Assembly: GCA_028583405.1 (NCBI GenBank)
Contig: CM053258.1
Span: forward strand, 5,957,436-6,021,435
Reading direction: 5' to 3'
Length of the DNA: 64,000 bases
Origin: Pogonophryne albipinna
Lineage: Eukaryota > Chordata > Actinopteri > Perciformes > Artedidraconidae
Position 1 is the first letter of the stretch. Every line of letters starts with the position of its first letter. The notes beneath the pieces were generated by a model. The model ran no database searches, had not been told where the DNA came from, and saw only the letters and a list, made by a program, of their open reading frames with translations. The position numbers and the translations under genes were made by a program. This document shows positions 22,568 to 34,484 of the stretch, piece by piece.

Positions 22568-23411
22568 CTGTAAGAGAGGAGAGGAGAGGAGGGGAGGAGA
22601 CGAGAGGAGAGAGCATATTTAATCAATAATCATTTACTAACGGCCTCATTTCTACATCAGTACATCAAATAAAACCTTAGTTCAACAACAACACTGGTTG
22701 GTGAGTGTTTCCTTCACACTACAGTCTGCTGGATGAGCTCAAATCCTAATTAAGGTCTTCTTCAGGATTATCTGTCAATATGCATTTTAATATCCCTCTG
22801 ACTGCGCTTTGGAGAAAATCTGCTCCCGCCCAAATAGACTCTTCAGTCCAGTGGGCTGAATTATTTTTGACAGATTAAGTTTTGTATATTAAAACGACAC
22901 CCAGTTTAAGTTTGAGTCTAATGACAAAGCAATGGTGCAGCAGAGGACAACATCAAATGTTCTTAACATTCAGAATGTAGATTCTATAGAAAAGCTGGTG
23001 TTTAGTTTAGCTGAGTGTGAGTTCTCTGTCTAGACAAAACTGCAATCACAAAGATTGAGTGAAAGTCCACAACAAACCAAACACTGACAACATGAAAGAT
23101 GACTAGAATGATTTTTGTATTATTATATTTACTTGTCTTCAGTTTAGATGCCAACTTACAACCACATTAGGGCTTTGAAAGCTGTCTGAAAAGGTTTTTT
23201 TGTTGGTGCTAAGGGAAATAAAACACTGGACTCAGACACTCACAAACTGTCCCTGAAGCTACGAAAAGCCAGCCAAGACAATTTAAACGTATCCTCTGAA
23301 AAGTTGCCAGCTAAAAAAATAATTGAATTAGGTAAAGTTCAGTTGGAGTGAGAGGAACAAATCTGCTTCCTGCAGCCACATTGAGAAATCACCAAGATAT
23401 GTGGGTCTTAA
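22568..23411. other. Intron sequence; a short GA-rich tract beside the acceptor
   Basis: A GAGAGGAGAGGAGGGG-type purine tract at about 22573-22612 forms the pyrimidine tract of the 22461-22567 exon on the minus strand. The rest is ordinary AT-rich intron. Confidence 0.6.
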
Positions 23412-23934
23412 AGGTCATGCTTTTCCGGTTATTACCCGTCCCCTTGTGTGTTATGAAGGTTTTTATGCGTGTAAACGGTCTGCAGAGTCAAAAGCACAGA
23501 AAAGACCTGTAAATGCTGAGATTTCTCATTTTCCATTGTTTGCTTCCTGGGTTCTGTGACGTGTGAACACCCAAATGAACAACAAATGGCCCAAATGGAC
23601 CAATCCGTGGAGCACCTCACTCCAGGATCCCTTGGCTAACTAACAGGGAGTCCCCATTGACTTGCATAGAGCTCCCTGAACGCTGGTAATAGACGAGTTT
23701 AATAATTAATGTAATTCTCACAGCGTTCTAAACCTTTTTCTTACTCAATATCAAGCCACACTTATTGTTTTTACTTCGGCTGTGAGGGTTTGTGTGCTCA
23801 GGATGAGTTTCGCTTGTTCTCGCTGTATCGCCGACCCGAAAACCTGTCCGCTCCTCGCAGCAGCAACGAGCCTCGCAACGTCCCGACCAATCAGAGCACA
23901 CTGGGCTCACAGAAATGGCCATGACATGGGACCT
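23412..23934. mobile_element. TTAA-flanked MITE, about 523 bp
   Basis: TTAA lies on both sides (23408-23411 and 23935-23938), and the ends are inverted: AGGTCATG on the left, and CATGGGACCT on the right, whose complement is AGGTCCCATG. TTAA duplications point to a piggyBac or Kolobok-type transposase working in trans. No coding remnant is recognisable. Confidence 0.7.
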
Positions 23935-24321
23935 TTAAATGTTCAATGATCAGTACATCTGGTTAAGAAATGAATAGTTTACCACTAGGAAATGGCTTAG
24001 GCATCTTACTAATTAAAACAACATCTCCAGAGTCTATTTGTCACAGCTCTCTCCCTCATGTCCTGCCATCTCCATATCAATATAAAAGACTCAAAACACC
24101 CACGAGATCCTAAAATACTTTGTTTTTTAATCTGGTGTTTAGGACAGACACTGAGAGAAAGTCCAAAATAAAGCTTGTGTTATAAATAACAGGGAAGTAC
24201 GCACTACTTGGATCTGATGGTGAGGAAACAGTGGGGTGCTTGTGATGATTGCTGAGGCTAAAAACGGTCCACATACACAGGATTAAATTCCCTTAAAAAG
24301 ACACACACTAACAACGATTAA

Positions 24322-24490
24322 AGAGGCCTGAATATGCTGGTTGAGTTTTCCCTTTCCTGTAGTGTGTTATATCGTTTTTGTGCATGTAAACGGTCTGCAG
24401 CGACAAAAATCCCAATGTTCCCTTCAGAGGGAAAATGAGCTCAATAGGCCTTTGTCACGGAAGAGTTTAAAAGCAGCACGAATGGGTGAG
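24322..24490 (+). mobile_element. Truncated relative of the TTAA MITE
   Basis: Preceded by TTAA (24318-24321) and beginning AGAGGCCTGAATATGCT. It shares the GTAAACGGTCTGCAG core with 23412-23934. No matching right end is seen. Confidence 0.55.
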
Positions 24491-25866
24491 TTACTTTATA
24501 ATCGGTCTCTCTTTCTATCAGTGATACTTCAACTTTATTTAACTTGTTTAAATCCTATGGGAAAAGGGAAAGAAAAGACACACCTACACACACGCCAATC
24601 AGCCCCTTAGATAAACAATTAAAAGCTTGAACAACACGGCTCCCATCTGCTGGATGGGCTGTCAGAAGCACACACGCATACACAGAAAAAACACACACAC
24701 CTTTCTCAAGAAATCAGTTGCACACTCCACATCACAGACACACACGTGGACTAGTTTTACCTCGTGTTATTCTCTACTATTCGATGTGAAAGAGACAGAA
24801 GGACGGACCTGAGTGTGCGATGAGGAAGTGAGAGATAGAGGGGTACAACAGATGTCCACACACATGAACACACACACACAGAAACACACATACGGTGGAA
24901 GATTTATCTATTCCTGCTTTACACATGAATGCAGAGAGGCACGCATGTCCTCCCACACACACATAAGCAACCACATACATTCAGATGTACAAACACACAC
25001 ATGCCTGATTAACCATAGAAGAAAAACATGCACAAACATGTCCGTCTCTTTCTACACACACTCCCTCACACACAGTCGCTCACCCCTCTAGCTTTACCCT
25101 TCGGCGACCATCTGGACACTGTTCTGTTAGTCGCTACAATGCGAGCCTTGTTGTGTGATAAAGTGTTGCTTTCTGTTGTGTTTTTTTATTTTATTCAGCA
25201 CTAGCCTTGATGATGAAGAAAAAAAATGTTTGCAACTTGAAATACATTATTTTCTGTTAACAAGAACATCACAATCTGTCGTACAAACAAACCGTAGGAG
25301 TAGCTATTGTGCATTTATTGTACATCATTAGCTCTACAATGGTGCGTTGGTGAGAAGTCGAGGCGCTATAGTACAATCTATTAGGTGTCATACAAAACAC
25401 ACCGAGAGCAAATTGAGTTCACACTCTAGGTAAACAAGTACACATAGAAGTGAAACATGTCTGTTCTGATGAGATTTGGTGTTGGACGCCTTGAGGGGAA
25501 ACAACAGAAACAGAACATTGTGGAATACAAGCATGAAAACATCAATTACATGCTCAAAATATATTTGTTTGGCTACCGCACAGAGTAGATTATGAAATGT
25601 GATTAGTAATTGTTTATGACTAACTGATGCCTGAGTTTGTTTTGGAAAGGGTAAAAGAAGTCTTTGAGAACACTCTTACTAGAACCCTATACCAAATCGT
25701 AGTGCTGAGGAATCTAAATATTGACAGGCCAGAAATGCCAAGAGGATATTCTGTATTTGAGAGTGTTTTTTTCTATAGATTCCTGATTAATTGAACAGAG
25801 TAGGATGGTCAGAGTCAGTGGCAGCCTGTTGTAGAGAACACATTCTCTTTCAATGCAGAGTTCTTG
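24491..25866. other. Intron sequence with scattered short CA-rich stretches
   Basis: Roughly 24560-25080 is rich in ACACAC words without a single long tract. Nothing coding is supported. Confidence 0.5.
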
Positions 25867-26161
25867 TAGGGCTGCTCAATTAATCGTATTTTAATCGCAA
25901 TTACGATTTTGGCTTGCAAAGATTATGAAAACAACATAATCGAAATAACACAATTTTTTTTTTTTTTTTTTTTAGTAATTTTTTTTGGTTTTTCAGTTGA
26001 AATATATTTAAAGTTCAGGGTAATCAACTGTTAAAAACATACTGTTCAAATGTGCTTTTTCAATAAATGGATGTTTTCAAAGTAAATGAAAGTTTTTAAT
26101 AGATATCAATTATTGACCCAAATAATCGAGATTATGATTTTTGCCATAATCGAGCAACCCT
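25867..26161. mobile_element. hAT-type MITE, 295 bp
   Basis: The ends are inverted: TAGGGCTGCTCAATTAATCG on the left and ATAATCGAGCAACCCT on the right. A perfect 8-bp target duplication AGTTCTTG flanks it (25859-25866 and 26162-26169), as expected for hAT. The interior is AT-rich with a poly-T run and no coding remnant. Confidence 0.87.
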
Positions 26162-27230
26162 AGTTCTTGGATCATTTGATTTTGAACTATAAAGTACCAC
26201 AGCAAACAGATACATGTCCATTCCACTCTCAATTCATTTCTATGGTTTTCCCAAACATCAGTCATTTCCTTTAGGTTGAGTTGTAATCATTTTGTGTCCC
26301 CTAAATCAAGCCATGTAAAGTCATGTATTATGTTAAAAAAAGAGCCATCTGCACCCATATGGGATAGTAGAAGAACTTACTCAGTATGCATTCAATTATA
26401 AATGTATGTACTTTAAATACAAAAACAAGTTGTCTTTATGAAATGTGTTGGTGTGTCCTCCACTTTCTTTTGATGCAAGAAAAATGGACATGTTGAGTGA
26501 AAGTGAATCAAAGGTATGATCATAAAAAGAGACTGATAATAAAAATGTTGTTATTGTTTGTGATTCATTAAACGCTGCCCTGATTTGGGAATTACCACAC
26601 TGTTGGTTCAGACTCTTTAAACAATGTTTTTAGGCTTTTAATTGTTCTGTTTGAGGCCTATTAGTTGAATAAAAAGCCAGAGCATCAGCACAGAGGACTG
26701 CAGCACACGGCTGTCCATTAGGAGTGGAGAAATTGTGAGGTTTCTCATCATCCCTGAAAAGTGTATTGATTTATTGTATGAAGTTTCTACATAGCATTCA
26801 TTAAGGGTCAGATATAGAGGAAGCATAATTACATTATTGAATTACTACACATGCATTTTGTTCCAGTGATTGGAGACAGTGTGTGACAGTGCAATTCTCA
26901 CATCTTTACAACGACTTTTCCCCAGTGAGGAATGGTCAGAGGAGTTCATTTTCCTGAATGTATTCCTTATACAAATTGCTCTGTGGTCAAGTTTGCTAGC
27001 AAAATCAAACTATGTTCTATTCCTCTACTGAATTACTCTGAACCGCTATTAGGGGGAGGCAGCAGAAAGGCCCACAGATGGGGGGACAAAACAAGTTTAA
27101 CGGATTTTTACAGTCTAATAGTGCGCAAATGGACTCGGCCTGAACTCTCCTGCTCCACTCAATAAAATTCATTAAGACTGGGAGCAATAGGTAGAGCAGA
27201 CAGAAGGGTGATATATATAGACTGACAGAA

Positions 27231-27232
<2 letters not shown>
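26162..27232. other. Intron sequence, no feature seen
   Basis: AT-rich intron without supportable content. Confidence 0.5.

Positions 27233-27276
<44 letters not shown>
27233..27276. repeat. (GA)n microsatellite
   Basis: About 44 bases of uninterrupted AG dinucleotides. Confidence 0.95.
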
Positions 27277-27278
<2 letters not shown>

Positions 27279-27779
27279 GTTGTGTTTTAATCATTCCTGG
27301 TGGTCATTCATACAGGATCAATATCAACCCTCCAAGACACGAGCAGCCGATCAGCACTGTAGGAGAGCAATAGATCAGGCTGATTAATCAATAACCATTT
27401 AGCTGGGTGGAGAGGGAAACAACTACAGAACAATGAACTATCAAATACACATTAATACCGCTGTCAGCCTGTCTCCCTGCTCGTCTCAGAGTTTTATCTG
27501 TATATTTATCGCCTGTCTCTCTCTCTGGTTATCTGTCTTTCTGCCTGTCTCTCTGCTTGAGCCACAGTTTTCGTCAACAGCACAGGTTTTTAATGAAGAT
27601 CTTCCCAAACAAGCGCCATCTGCACGTCTGTATTTGCTGCAATCTCTTCCTCTCTTGTTCAGTTCCTTTTTTACAGGTATAGTTTTTTTTTTTATTCTCA
27701 CTCTTTAACACAGCTGGCAGTCAGTGGGCCGCTCCGACATCACACCTCCTACTAGCACAGCTGCTTGCCGACGCAGAGT

Positions 27780-28004
<225 letters not shown>

Positions 28005-28349
28005 CAGATGGTGCATCTACTCAGTGTTTTAGTAAAAGGATTAAAGGTGTAATTTAGCTAAAATTGAGTTTCAGAGAGGAAGTACTACTGTTAAGTTTAA
28101 CACCCTGCTGAGACACTAACGCTGCACATTGGCTGGTTTTAAAATGATTTCGTTTTTTGAAAAGTCGATAATGTTTTACCGCTTGAAGTCCATATGAGTT
28201 TATTTGTTGCAATCTGACCACAGCAACTAAAACTCACAATAAACTTGTCAATTTCCATGTTTCTTTTTTAAAAACAATTCTCAGGTTTTCGTGGGCTGGC
28301 AGTTAGTATACTATTTGATATACTGTACTATATGTATGCCTTAAGAGCT

Positions 28350-28445
28350 CATTTCCAGGTTCATATTTGTATGTTGTGCCTTTGCAGACCATCTACATGC
28401 ACACATACCTTTATAACACACTATAAGAAAAGGAAAACCCCCAAA
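28350..28445 (+). repeat. Internally deleted copy of the 38928-39354 MITE family
   Basis: The left part (CCAGGTTCATATTTGTATG, TTGTGCC) and the right part (TTTGCAGACCAT, GGAAAACCCCCAAAA) of the family are joined with the whole middle missing. Confidence 0.65.
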
Positions 28446-28746
28446 ACCTTACTTGGGTTCTTTAAATTATTTTTATATTACTTTTAAAGACTGTTTCACA
28501 TATCATTCTTCTGATAGAAGGATTACTGCAACCACTTTTCACACTTTCAAATATATCATCTTATGTTGGTTATTATCTCTTATGCATTTTCTTTTATTAA
28601 AGTTCATGGCTATCGGTAATGCCCGTTCAAATGTGAGATTAATAAAGTGTATCCAATCGAATAATCCAATCTAATCTAATCAAGTTTAATCATGTTTTCA
28701 TCTCTTTTGTCTTGTTTTAACGCTTGTTTTGCATCAGTTTACTCAC

Positions 28747-28958
28747 GTTGGCAGTTTTTCGCTGTGATCGCGTCTCCGTGGTAACCGTCAGCGCAACTGT
28801 CGCAAGACGAGCCGCCGTAACCTTGACGACAGAGCAGACACTGGCCTGTGATCGGATCGCAGCTGCCGGGTATGGACAGGTCCAGGTTGTCATGGCAATC
28901 GCATGGCTGACAGGATCCCCCGGGCTCAGAGGGCCGGCCGAACAATCCGTTGGAACAT
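28747..28958 (-). CDS. lama2: Laminin alpha-2 exon: two partial LE repeats
   Basis: This exon is 212 bp, completing a codon with its first base and ending one base into the next, with acceptor CCTCCAG and donor GTGAGT on the minus strand. It reads CSNGLFGRPSEPGGSC, then DNLDLSIPGSCDPITGQC and DSCADGYHGDAITAKNC. The LDLSIPGSCDPITG stretch is identical to human LAMA2. It is the most 5' laminin exon in the left contig; the preceding exons are not in this window. No damage is seen. Confidence 0.95.
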
Positions 28959-30496
28959 CTGGAGGCAGCGGAGAGACAAAGTGAGGTCATGATGTTTTAA
29001 ACTCAGTGTACTGTTAACATCATCTGCTGCGTGGGAAACAGTGGTCAACAGATCATAAATAGAGTTTATGGTGAAATGTGTTATGTTTTAGTTTAATTAG
29101 CAATAAGAAAATGCATATCAACAGTAACTTTGGCAGCATATACTTTTTTTTATATCATCAATGGGATTCAATTCAATTTAATATATTTACAAACAATTAA
29201 AATGCAATTCAAAGTACTATCAAGAGAAATAATGGAGTTGTGTCAAATGGGTCACCCGGTGAAACTCTCCAAAGCTTTAGAATAGGAGCCAAGACAGTTA
29301 ATAAAGTATTTACAATATGTTATTCACACATCTAGATTTTGAGAGAGTTCAAGTGTTATACAAGCATAACAAGCTAAATGCACTGAAACTATCCAACCCT
29401 AACTACTAAATGGTCAAAACACATTTATTTGATCAGACTTAACATTGTGTTTATAATATCTTACCTATGATAAACCAGACACATTATAAGGGAGACTATA
29501 GCATACATTAAAAGCATTTCAAAACCACACTAAAGTACATTCAAGTATGTATCTGTTTATCTATCGTTATTATATTTATAAGTAATATCGCTATCAGAAT
29601 ATTCAGTAATGTGATCACATATTGTGTTTCTCATATTGTGTGGCCTGTAAGCCAACATGCAACATGAAGGTCTGTGCATGGTTTCCTTCAAATGTGTTAT
29701 TTTTCTACAAACACTTACGCTATCAGAATAATCTGGAAGATATAATCACGCACAATTCCACACATAGGGGCTCTAAAGTACCTTAGAACTCTCCACCCTT
29801 TCATGCTGTTATTTTCTCTTTCAGGATACCATTTTAGGTTGGGATAATACTGCATCAGGTCTGACTGAATGTGCAGATAGTGCAACAAGGTCTCTCTCTC
29901 TGAAATACAGATTTTCTCCTCCTTTCATGTAGGGAATAATACTACTCTGCAAGAAAAGTATTCAGTGGCTCACCCTGCCTTCTCTCTTTTGTATCTAACA
30001 ACTGCAGAACAAACAGCTCTCAGCAGGTAAATATGATCAAATCATTGTTTACCTCAGCTTGTGTGACAAGAACAAAATACTAGATCACTAATTACAGCAG
30101 GTCTCATCTCGAAAGAGCTGGCAGCCGATATCCAATCAGAAAATAAACAAGAAATAAATCTCATCGAGCAGAGTCCAGGGGAATCATCAGCATAGTGTCT
30201 CTTTGACCAGAGAGACTGATCGCTAAAGGCTGTTATCATTTATATTTAACACACACCAACATCACACACGTACAGTCACACAGACAGGCATTAAGTCAAA
30301 TATTTAACCACAGAAAAGGCTGGAGGGCAACAGAAACCAAACATATGAAATGAAAGTTACGAAAGAAATAAGCTTTACTAGAGATTTCAATAAAAAAATT
30401 ATGTCTTCAGGCATAAATACCCGAAAAAGCTACTCCTACAAAAAAAAAAACAATACAAAGTCAATGTGATGGAAGAATATACATGCCTGTTCATGT
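28959..30496. other. Intron sequence, no feature seen
   Basis: AT-rich intron between the LE exon and the DIRS element; no supportable content. Confidence 0.5.
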
Positions 30497-30507
30497 GTTA
30501 TATCTCT

Positions 30508-30691
30508 CACAGGCTCCGCCCTCTACTGGACTCTATGGGTACTACCTTATCATGCAAGCATTCACCTGCTGAGATTTCTATGGACGTAGCCAGCCCCGGG
30601 GCGGGCCTACCTGAATGCGTGCGCATCTCACTTCCGTATAAAAGGAGGCCTCGCCTCCTGACCACCATCCTTTACTCTTCAGCGAGCGGAG
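30508..30691 (+). repeat. DIRS left inverted terminal repeat
   Basis: Matches the complement of 33567-33751 at about 90 percent or better by eye. It includes GGAGGCCTCGCCTCC near its inner end and a TATAAAAGG box at about 30638-30646 that could serve as a promoter. Confidence 0.88.
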
Positions 30692-30759
30692 GTGATAGCC
30701 TACCACTGAGTCCGAGACGTATTTTTTTGAGAGAAAGGAAGAAAGAGAAAGAAAGATAG

Positions 30760-31124
30760 CGGGCGCCGACCCCCACCACCTCTGCTTCGAGTGTTTGGGG
30801 GACCAGGATATGGCCGAGGCGGTGCCATTTCACGTTCGCCATTTCCTTCCAAGTCCGGCGTCCATGGAAGTCCACCGCCCAGGGCTGTACTCTCCCTGGA
30901 TGATGATCATGGCGGCGGGTGTGTGGGCTACTCGCTCATTGCTAGAGATGGCGGGGCCTCACCAGGTCAGAGCGATTATTGGGCCGCAAGGCCGAATAAG
31001 TAGCTTGGTCCACGAGCCTTGCCCCAGGCCCGGTTCCCCTGGGGACCGGTGCTCGGTGGCTTCACATGATATAGGGTCGACCCTACTTCATCACAGGCCG
31101 CCACCGCCGCTGCCTGCCTTGTGA
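30760..31124 (+). pseudogene. Possible DIRS gag-like remnant
   Basis: Shortly after the left repeat a frame reads LCFECLGDQDMAEAVPFHVRH, cut here to its recognisable start LCFECLGD. The Cys-x-x-Cys-Leu-Gly placement resembles the start of fish DIRS gag proteins as I remember them. The rest has no clear similarity. A gag assignment rests mainly on position. Confidence 0.4.
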
Positions 31125-31379
31125 TGTCCCTGGGATATCACGTCGCATGGCATTTTTCCAAAGAGGACTGCGTTGATCTCCTGGGAGCCCCCGTCTTTAC
31201 GGGGGGCTCTATGGATCGATCTCCTTGCTCACGGGATAAGGAGTAATCGCAGCGTGGCTGATTCTTGCCCATCCCCAGCGGAAGAAACACTGTCCTACAC
31301 TCCCCGCCCCCGCTGTAAACCCCAGTATAGGGAGCCAGCAGGTGGGCGTGTGCACGTGAGTGGAATAAACCTGCTGTCA

Positions 31380-32140
31380 AAGCACTGTGCGGGTTCAAGA
31401 GACGCTATTGCCGGCGTGCTGTTGTCAGAAAACACACCTTGCCTGGTATAATAGCTCTGATTAATGCATTTCACCGTTGAATGGGAAATACAGCGTTAAT
31501 ACGTGGGCCTCGTGAGAGTGGCCGCGGTGCGTTCAGGGACCTCCGCAGGGGAACGGTGGTTTACGTTTGTAAACTCTAGTTCTAGAGTGATGTGTGTGTG
31601 TGGGAAAAATGCATTCAGTGAGAACGAGTGCATTTATCCCAGAGTAAGAGTAATCTCTCTCCACAATTCCACTTTTTCACATAATGTCCGTTTCGAAGAG
31701 ACGGCATTGTGACGGCGCGCGCGGCCCCCCTCCCCTGAGGGCGGGCCGCGGTGTTAACCGTACAAATTCCCCATTCGCTGCCCCAGCTGTAGCTCCTGTA
31801 AAGGAGGTGGCTAGTGGGCATGCGCAGATGAGAGGGATGAACCGCAGGGAGTGCAATCTAAAGGAGAGCGCTATGCGGGTGCAGGGACATTATGGCCGGC
31901 GTATTGCTGTCAGAGAACACACTACGCCTAGAGCAAAGACTCCAATTAATGCAGTTTTCCATAGTGGTAAAGGCTGCATTATGGCGGAGCCCGCACTCAC
32001 ACAAGAGCGCGTGGCGGTGCGTTCAGGGACCTCAGTAGAACACACTACGCCTATAAAGACTCCGATTAAATGCTGTTTACCGTAGTGGTAAAAACAGCAT
32101 TATGGTGGAGCGCGCAGCGGTGCGTTCAGGGACCTCAGTA
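31380..32140 (+). repeat. Imperfect repeats inside the DIRS element
   Basis: The 20-mer GCGGTGCGTTCAGGGACCTC occurs at 31524, 32014 and 32117. The blocks GAACACACTACGCCT, AAGACTCC(A/G)ATTAA and TAGTGGTAAA recur between them with a unit of about 103 bp at the right end. More diverged versions reach back to about 31380. Confidence 0.75.
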
Positions 32141-32376
32141 AATAATCGGCCCTTTCTGTGTCGACCCTCCATGGGCAAATCTTCCCTTCACGGGGAGTTT
32201 AGCGGCGGAACGGGTCACCAGAGAGTACCACAGTAGCTGCGGCCCCACAGCTGAGGGCTTTCCATTAACACAATGTTATGGGGAATTGAAACTCAGCTGT
32301 GTACTAACAAAGTGGATGGACAGGACGCCGAAACGGGGCTATTTCACTCCAGTTTTGCAGCGTCCCACCTCCTTTT

Positions 32377-33000
32377 ATGGGCATGCGAGAGGAAATCTGT
32401 CTTCCGGAGGAGATTGGTTTCCTCTCAGCAGAGATTCAGGCTCTGGTGCAGAAACAGGCTGTGTCTGTTGTGCACCCTCAGCACAGAGAAAATGGTCTTT
32501 ATTCCATGTACTTCCTGGTTCTCAGGAAGACAGGGGAATTCAGATCTATTCTAGATCTCAGCAGCCCGAATCGCTACATTGCCTGCAGAAAATTCTGCAT
32601 GTTAACTATAAAAACAGTTAATGGGGCTTGTGCAAACCGGGCGATTGGTTGACCACCATCGACCTGAAAGACGCATACTTTCATGTGGAAATTGCTCCGG
32701 AGCACAGAAAGTGTCTGCGTTTTGCCTTCCAGGGGATAGCCTACGAGTACAACAGAGTACCGTTCGGCTACTCCCTATCCCCACGCACGTTCAGTAAATG
32801 TGTGGCCACTGCGCTTCAACCGCTGCGCGCCCACGGCATGAGAGTTTTTCTTTTACCCAGACGACCTCATAGTCATGGCCGGTTCCAGGGAACAGGCAAT
32901 GCTTTGCACAGCACAATTGATCACACACCTAACCAAATTAGGCTTTGCGATCAATTGAAAAAAGAGCACCCCCATACCTCACCAACAGGCGTTGTAGTTG
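32377..33000 (+). pseudogene. DIRS-type reverse transcriptase fragment, frameshifted
   Basis: The first frame reads FLSAEIQALVQKQAVSVV, then YFLVLRKTGEFRSILDL. After a frame change near 32625 it continues GDWLTTIDLKDAYFHVEI and PFGYSLSPRTFSKC. The active-site tetrad reads YPDD at 32854-32865, in yet another frame. The order and the IDLKDAYFHV and PFG-x-SLSPR motifs are typical of DIRS/Ngaro reverse transcriptases rather than Gypsy. RNase H and recombinase are not recognisable downstream. Confidence 0.85.
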
Positions 33001-33472
33001 GGAGTGGTGTTCGATGCAGGAGGGTCGCGGGGGACGTGGGGTGCTCTGGGCCCTTTTCAGGGCTGGAGGGCTCCCCTCGCCTGGGGGCAGGAGGGGGAGA
33101 GTCCTCCATACTATAGTCCCTACACACTCTGCACAGGGTCAGTGTTTGAGTGTGGGGACATAGGGGGCACTTGCATTCTCCCCGTGCTCTTTAGGGACTC
33201 AGGAGGGAGAGTGCATAGTGAACCCTTACAGGGCTGGGTTTTTTTTCCCTGTCTGCCTATAGGTGGACGCAGGGGAGCCCTCAGCACTGTTTTTTTTCGA
33301 GCACACTTTTTTTCGCGATGCAAGCGCGTCAGGGTGTGCTCTATCGGCCGCAGCCCTGACTTCTCCACGGTTACAACCGAGGGGGAGGTGAGTGAGGCGC
33401 AGTGGCTGCTAAAGCCGGTCAGGGACAGTGAGGTGGAACGTGTGCTGGACGACAGTGCGTGCATACATCGGG

Positions 33473-33543
33473 GCCTGTGAGAGATATAACGTTGGGTTAC
33501 GTATTGTAACCCTTGTTATATTAGCACAGGCGGAGCCCTCTAC
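33473..33543 (+). repeat. DIRS internal complementary region (circle junction)
   Basis: Bases 33491-33543 are an exact 53-base complement of the right end (33733-33785). Bases 33473-33490 are an exact 18-base complement of the left end (30497-30514). The two meet without a gap at 33490/33491. This is a copy of the joined ends in reverse orientation, the template proposed for rebuilding the termini in DIRS replication. Together with the right end it also forms a hairpin with a loop of about 190 bp. Confidence 0.92.
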
Positions 33544-33566
33544 CTTGGGGCACTGTCTGTCCTATA

Positions 33567-33751
33567 CCGCTCGCTGAAGAGTGGTGTAGGATGGTGGTCA
33601 GGAGACGAGGCCTCCTTTTATACGGAAGTGAGATGCGCACGCATTCAGGTAGGCCCGCCCCGGGGCTGGCTACGTCCATAGAAATCTCAGTAGGTGAATG
33701 CTTGCATGATAAGGTAGTACCCATAGGGTCCAGTAGAGGGCTCCGCCTGTG
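33567..33751 (-). repeat. DIRS right inverted terminal repeat
   Basis: Reverse-complement partner of 30508-30691, followed by a 34-base right-end extension (CTAATATAACAAGGGTTAC and on) that is absent on the left. Confidence 0.88.
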
Positions 33752-33785
33752 CTAATATAACAAGGGTTACAATACGTAACCCAAC

Positions 33786-34200
33786 ATTATTGGGCTATGG
33801 ATTGATTGTTTGATACATTTTATTTCGAACAAATAAATTAAATAATTACAAAACAAAACAAATGTTGCAGTGCATAGTCATGTAAGAGAAATCAAAACAA
33901 AAAATGACATTTAACAACAACAACAACAACATTAGCAACATAAACAGTGCCACATCTAGTGTTCGAAAAGGAGTGAGAAGAAGTATAACTTATTTAATCT
34001 CACCCCCTTTCCCTAAATTATTTATTTATAATCTATAATCTGTAATAATTATCATCATTATTAATTAATATTGTTATTATTATTATTATTATTATTATTA
34101 ATCTGCTTTACCTGTTTATTGACATATATACATTTACACATGTACATATACATACAAACATAGATATATATACACATATGTACATACACATACTGTATAT
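33786..34200. other. AT-rich sequence with (ATT)n, possibly an old retroelement tail
   Basis: Contains (CAA)n at about 33914-33930, (TTA)n at about 34072-34100 and TA-rich words. The GTGTTCGAAAAGGAGT segment looks like a dispersed fish repeat, but I cannot assign a family. Confidence 0.4.
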
Positions 34201-34320
34201 TAGGGCTGTGCATCTTCACTGGTCTCACGATTCGATTCGATTACGATTATCCTGTCACCGATTCAATATCCCGATGCATCACGATTCATACCAATGCGTT
34301 GCATCCTCAATTTTCTATAT
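34201..34320 (+). mobile_element. One end of a hAT-type element
   Basis: Begins TAGGGCTGTGC and runs into CGATTCGATTCGATTACGAT, a terminal pattern common to fish hAT MITEs. No matching right end is found before the next element at 34485. Confidence 0.5.
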
Positions 34321-34484
34321 TACTGCACATGTCTTCTTTTTCATCAATGAATACATGCAGTAAATACATATGAACTCTCTTTTTATTATTTAGAAAGTGC
34401 TTCAGAAATCAATAACATAAATGTCTTGACATTAATTTATAAACCAAAATAAATCAATTGTATAGCTCTAGCATCCCTATACAG

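Larger units (their letters stand above)
30497..33785 (+). mobile_element. DIRS-like retroelement, internally deleted (about 3.3 kb)
   Basis: DIRS elements replicate through a closed circle and insert with a tyrosine recombinase, leaving no target duplication. This copy has three diagnostic parts. First, inverted terminal repeats lie at 30508-30691 and 33567-33751. Second, an internal complementary region lies at 33473-33543. Third, there is a DIRS-type reverse transcriptase. The left end is GTTATATCTCTC and the right end CGTAACCCAAC. At about 3.3 kb it is shorter than the 5-6 kb usual for the family, and I see no tyrosine recombinase or methylase region, so it is non-autonomous. The GC-rich body contrasts with the AT-rich intron. 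The boundaries are set by the circle-junction logic. Confidence 0.87.

Noticed and set aside
33120..33464. Minus-strand 114-codon frame in the DIRS element
   Set aside because: Shadow of the GC-rich region; no domain is recognised.
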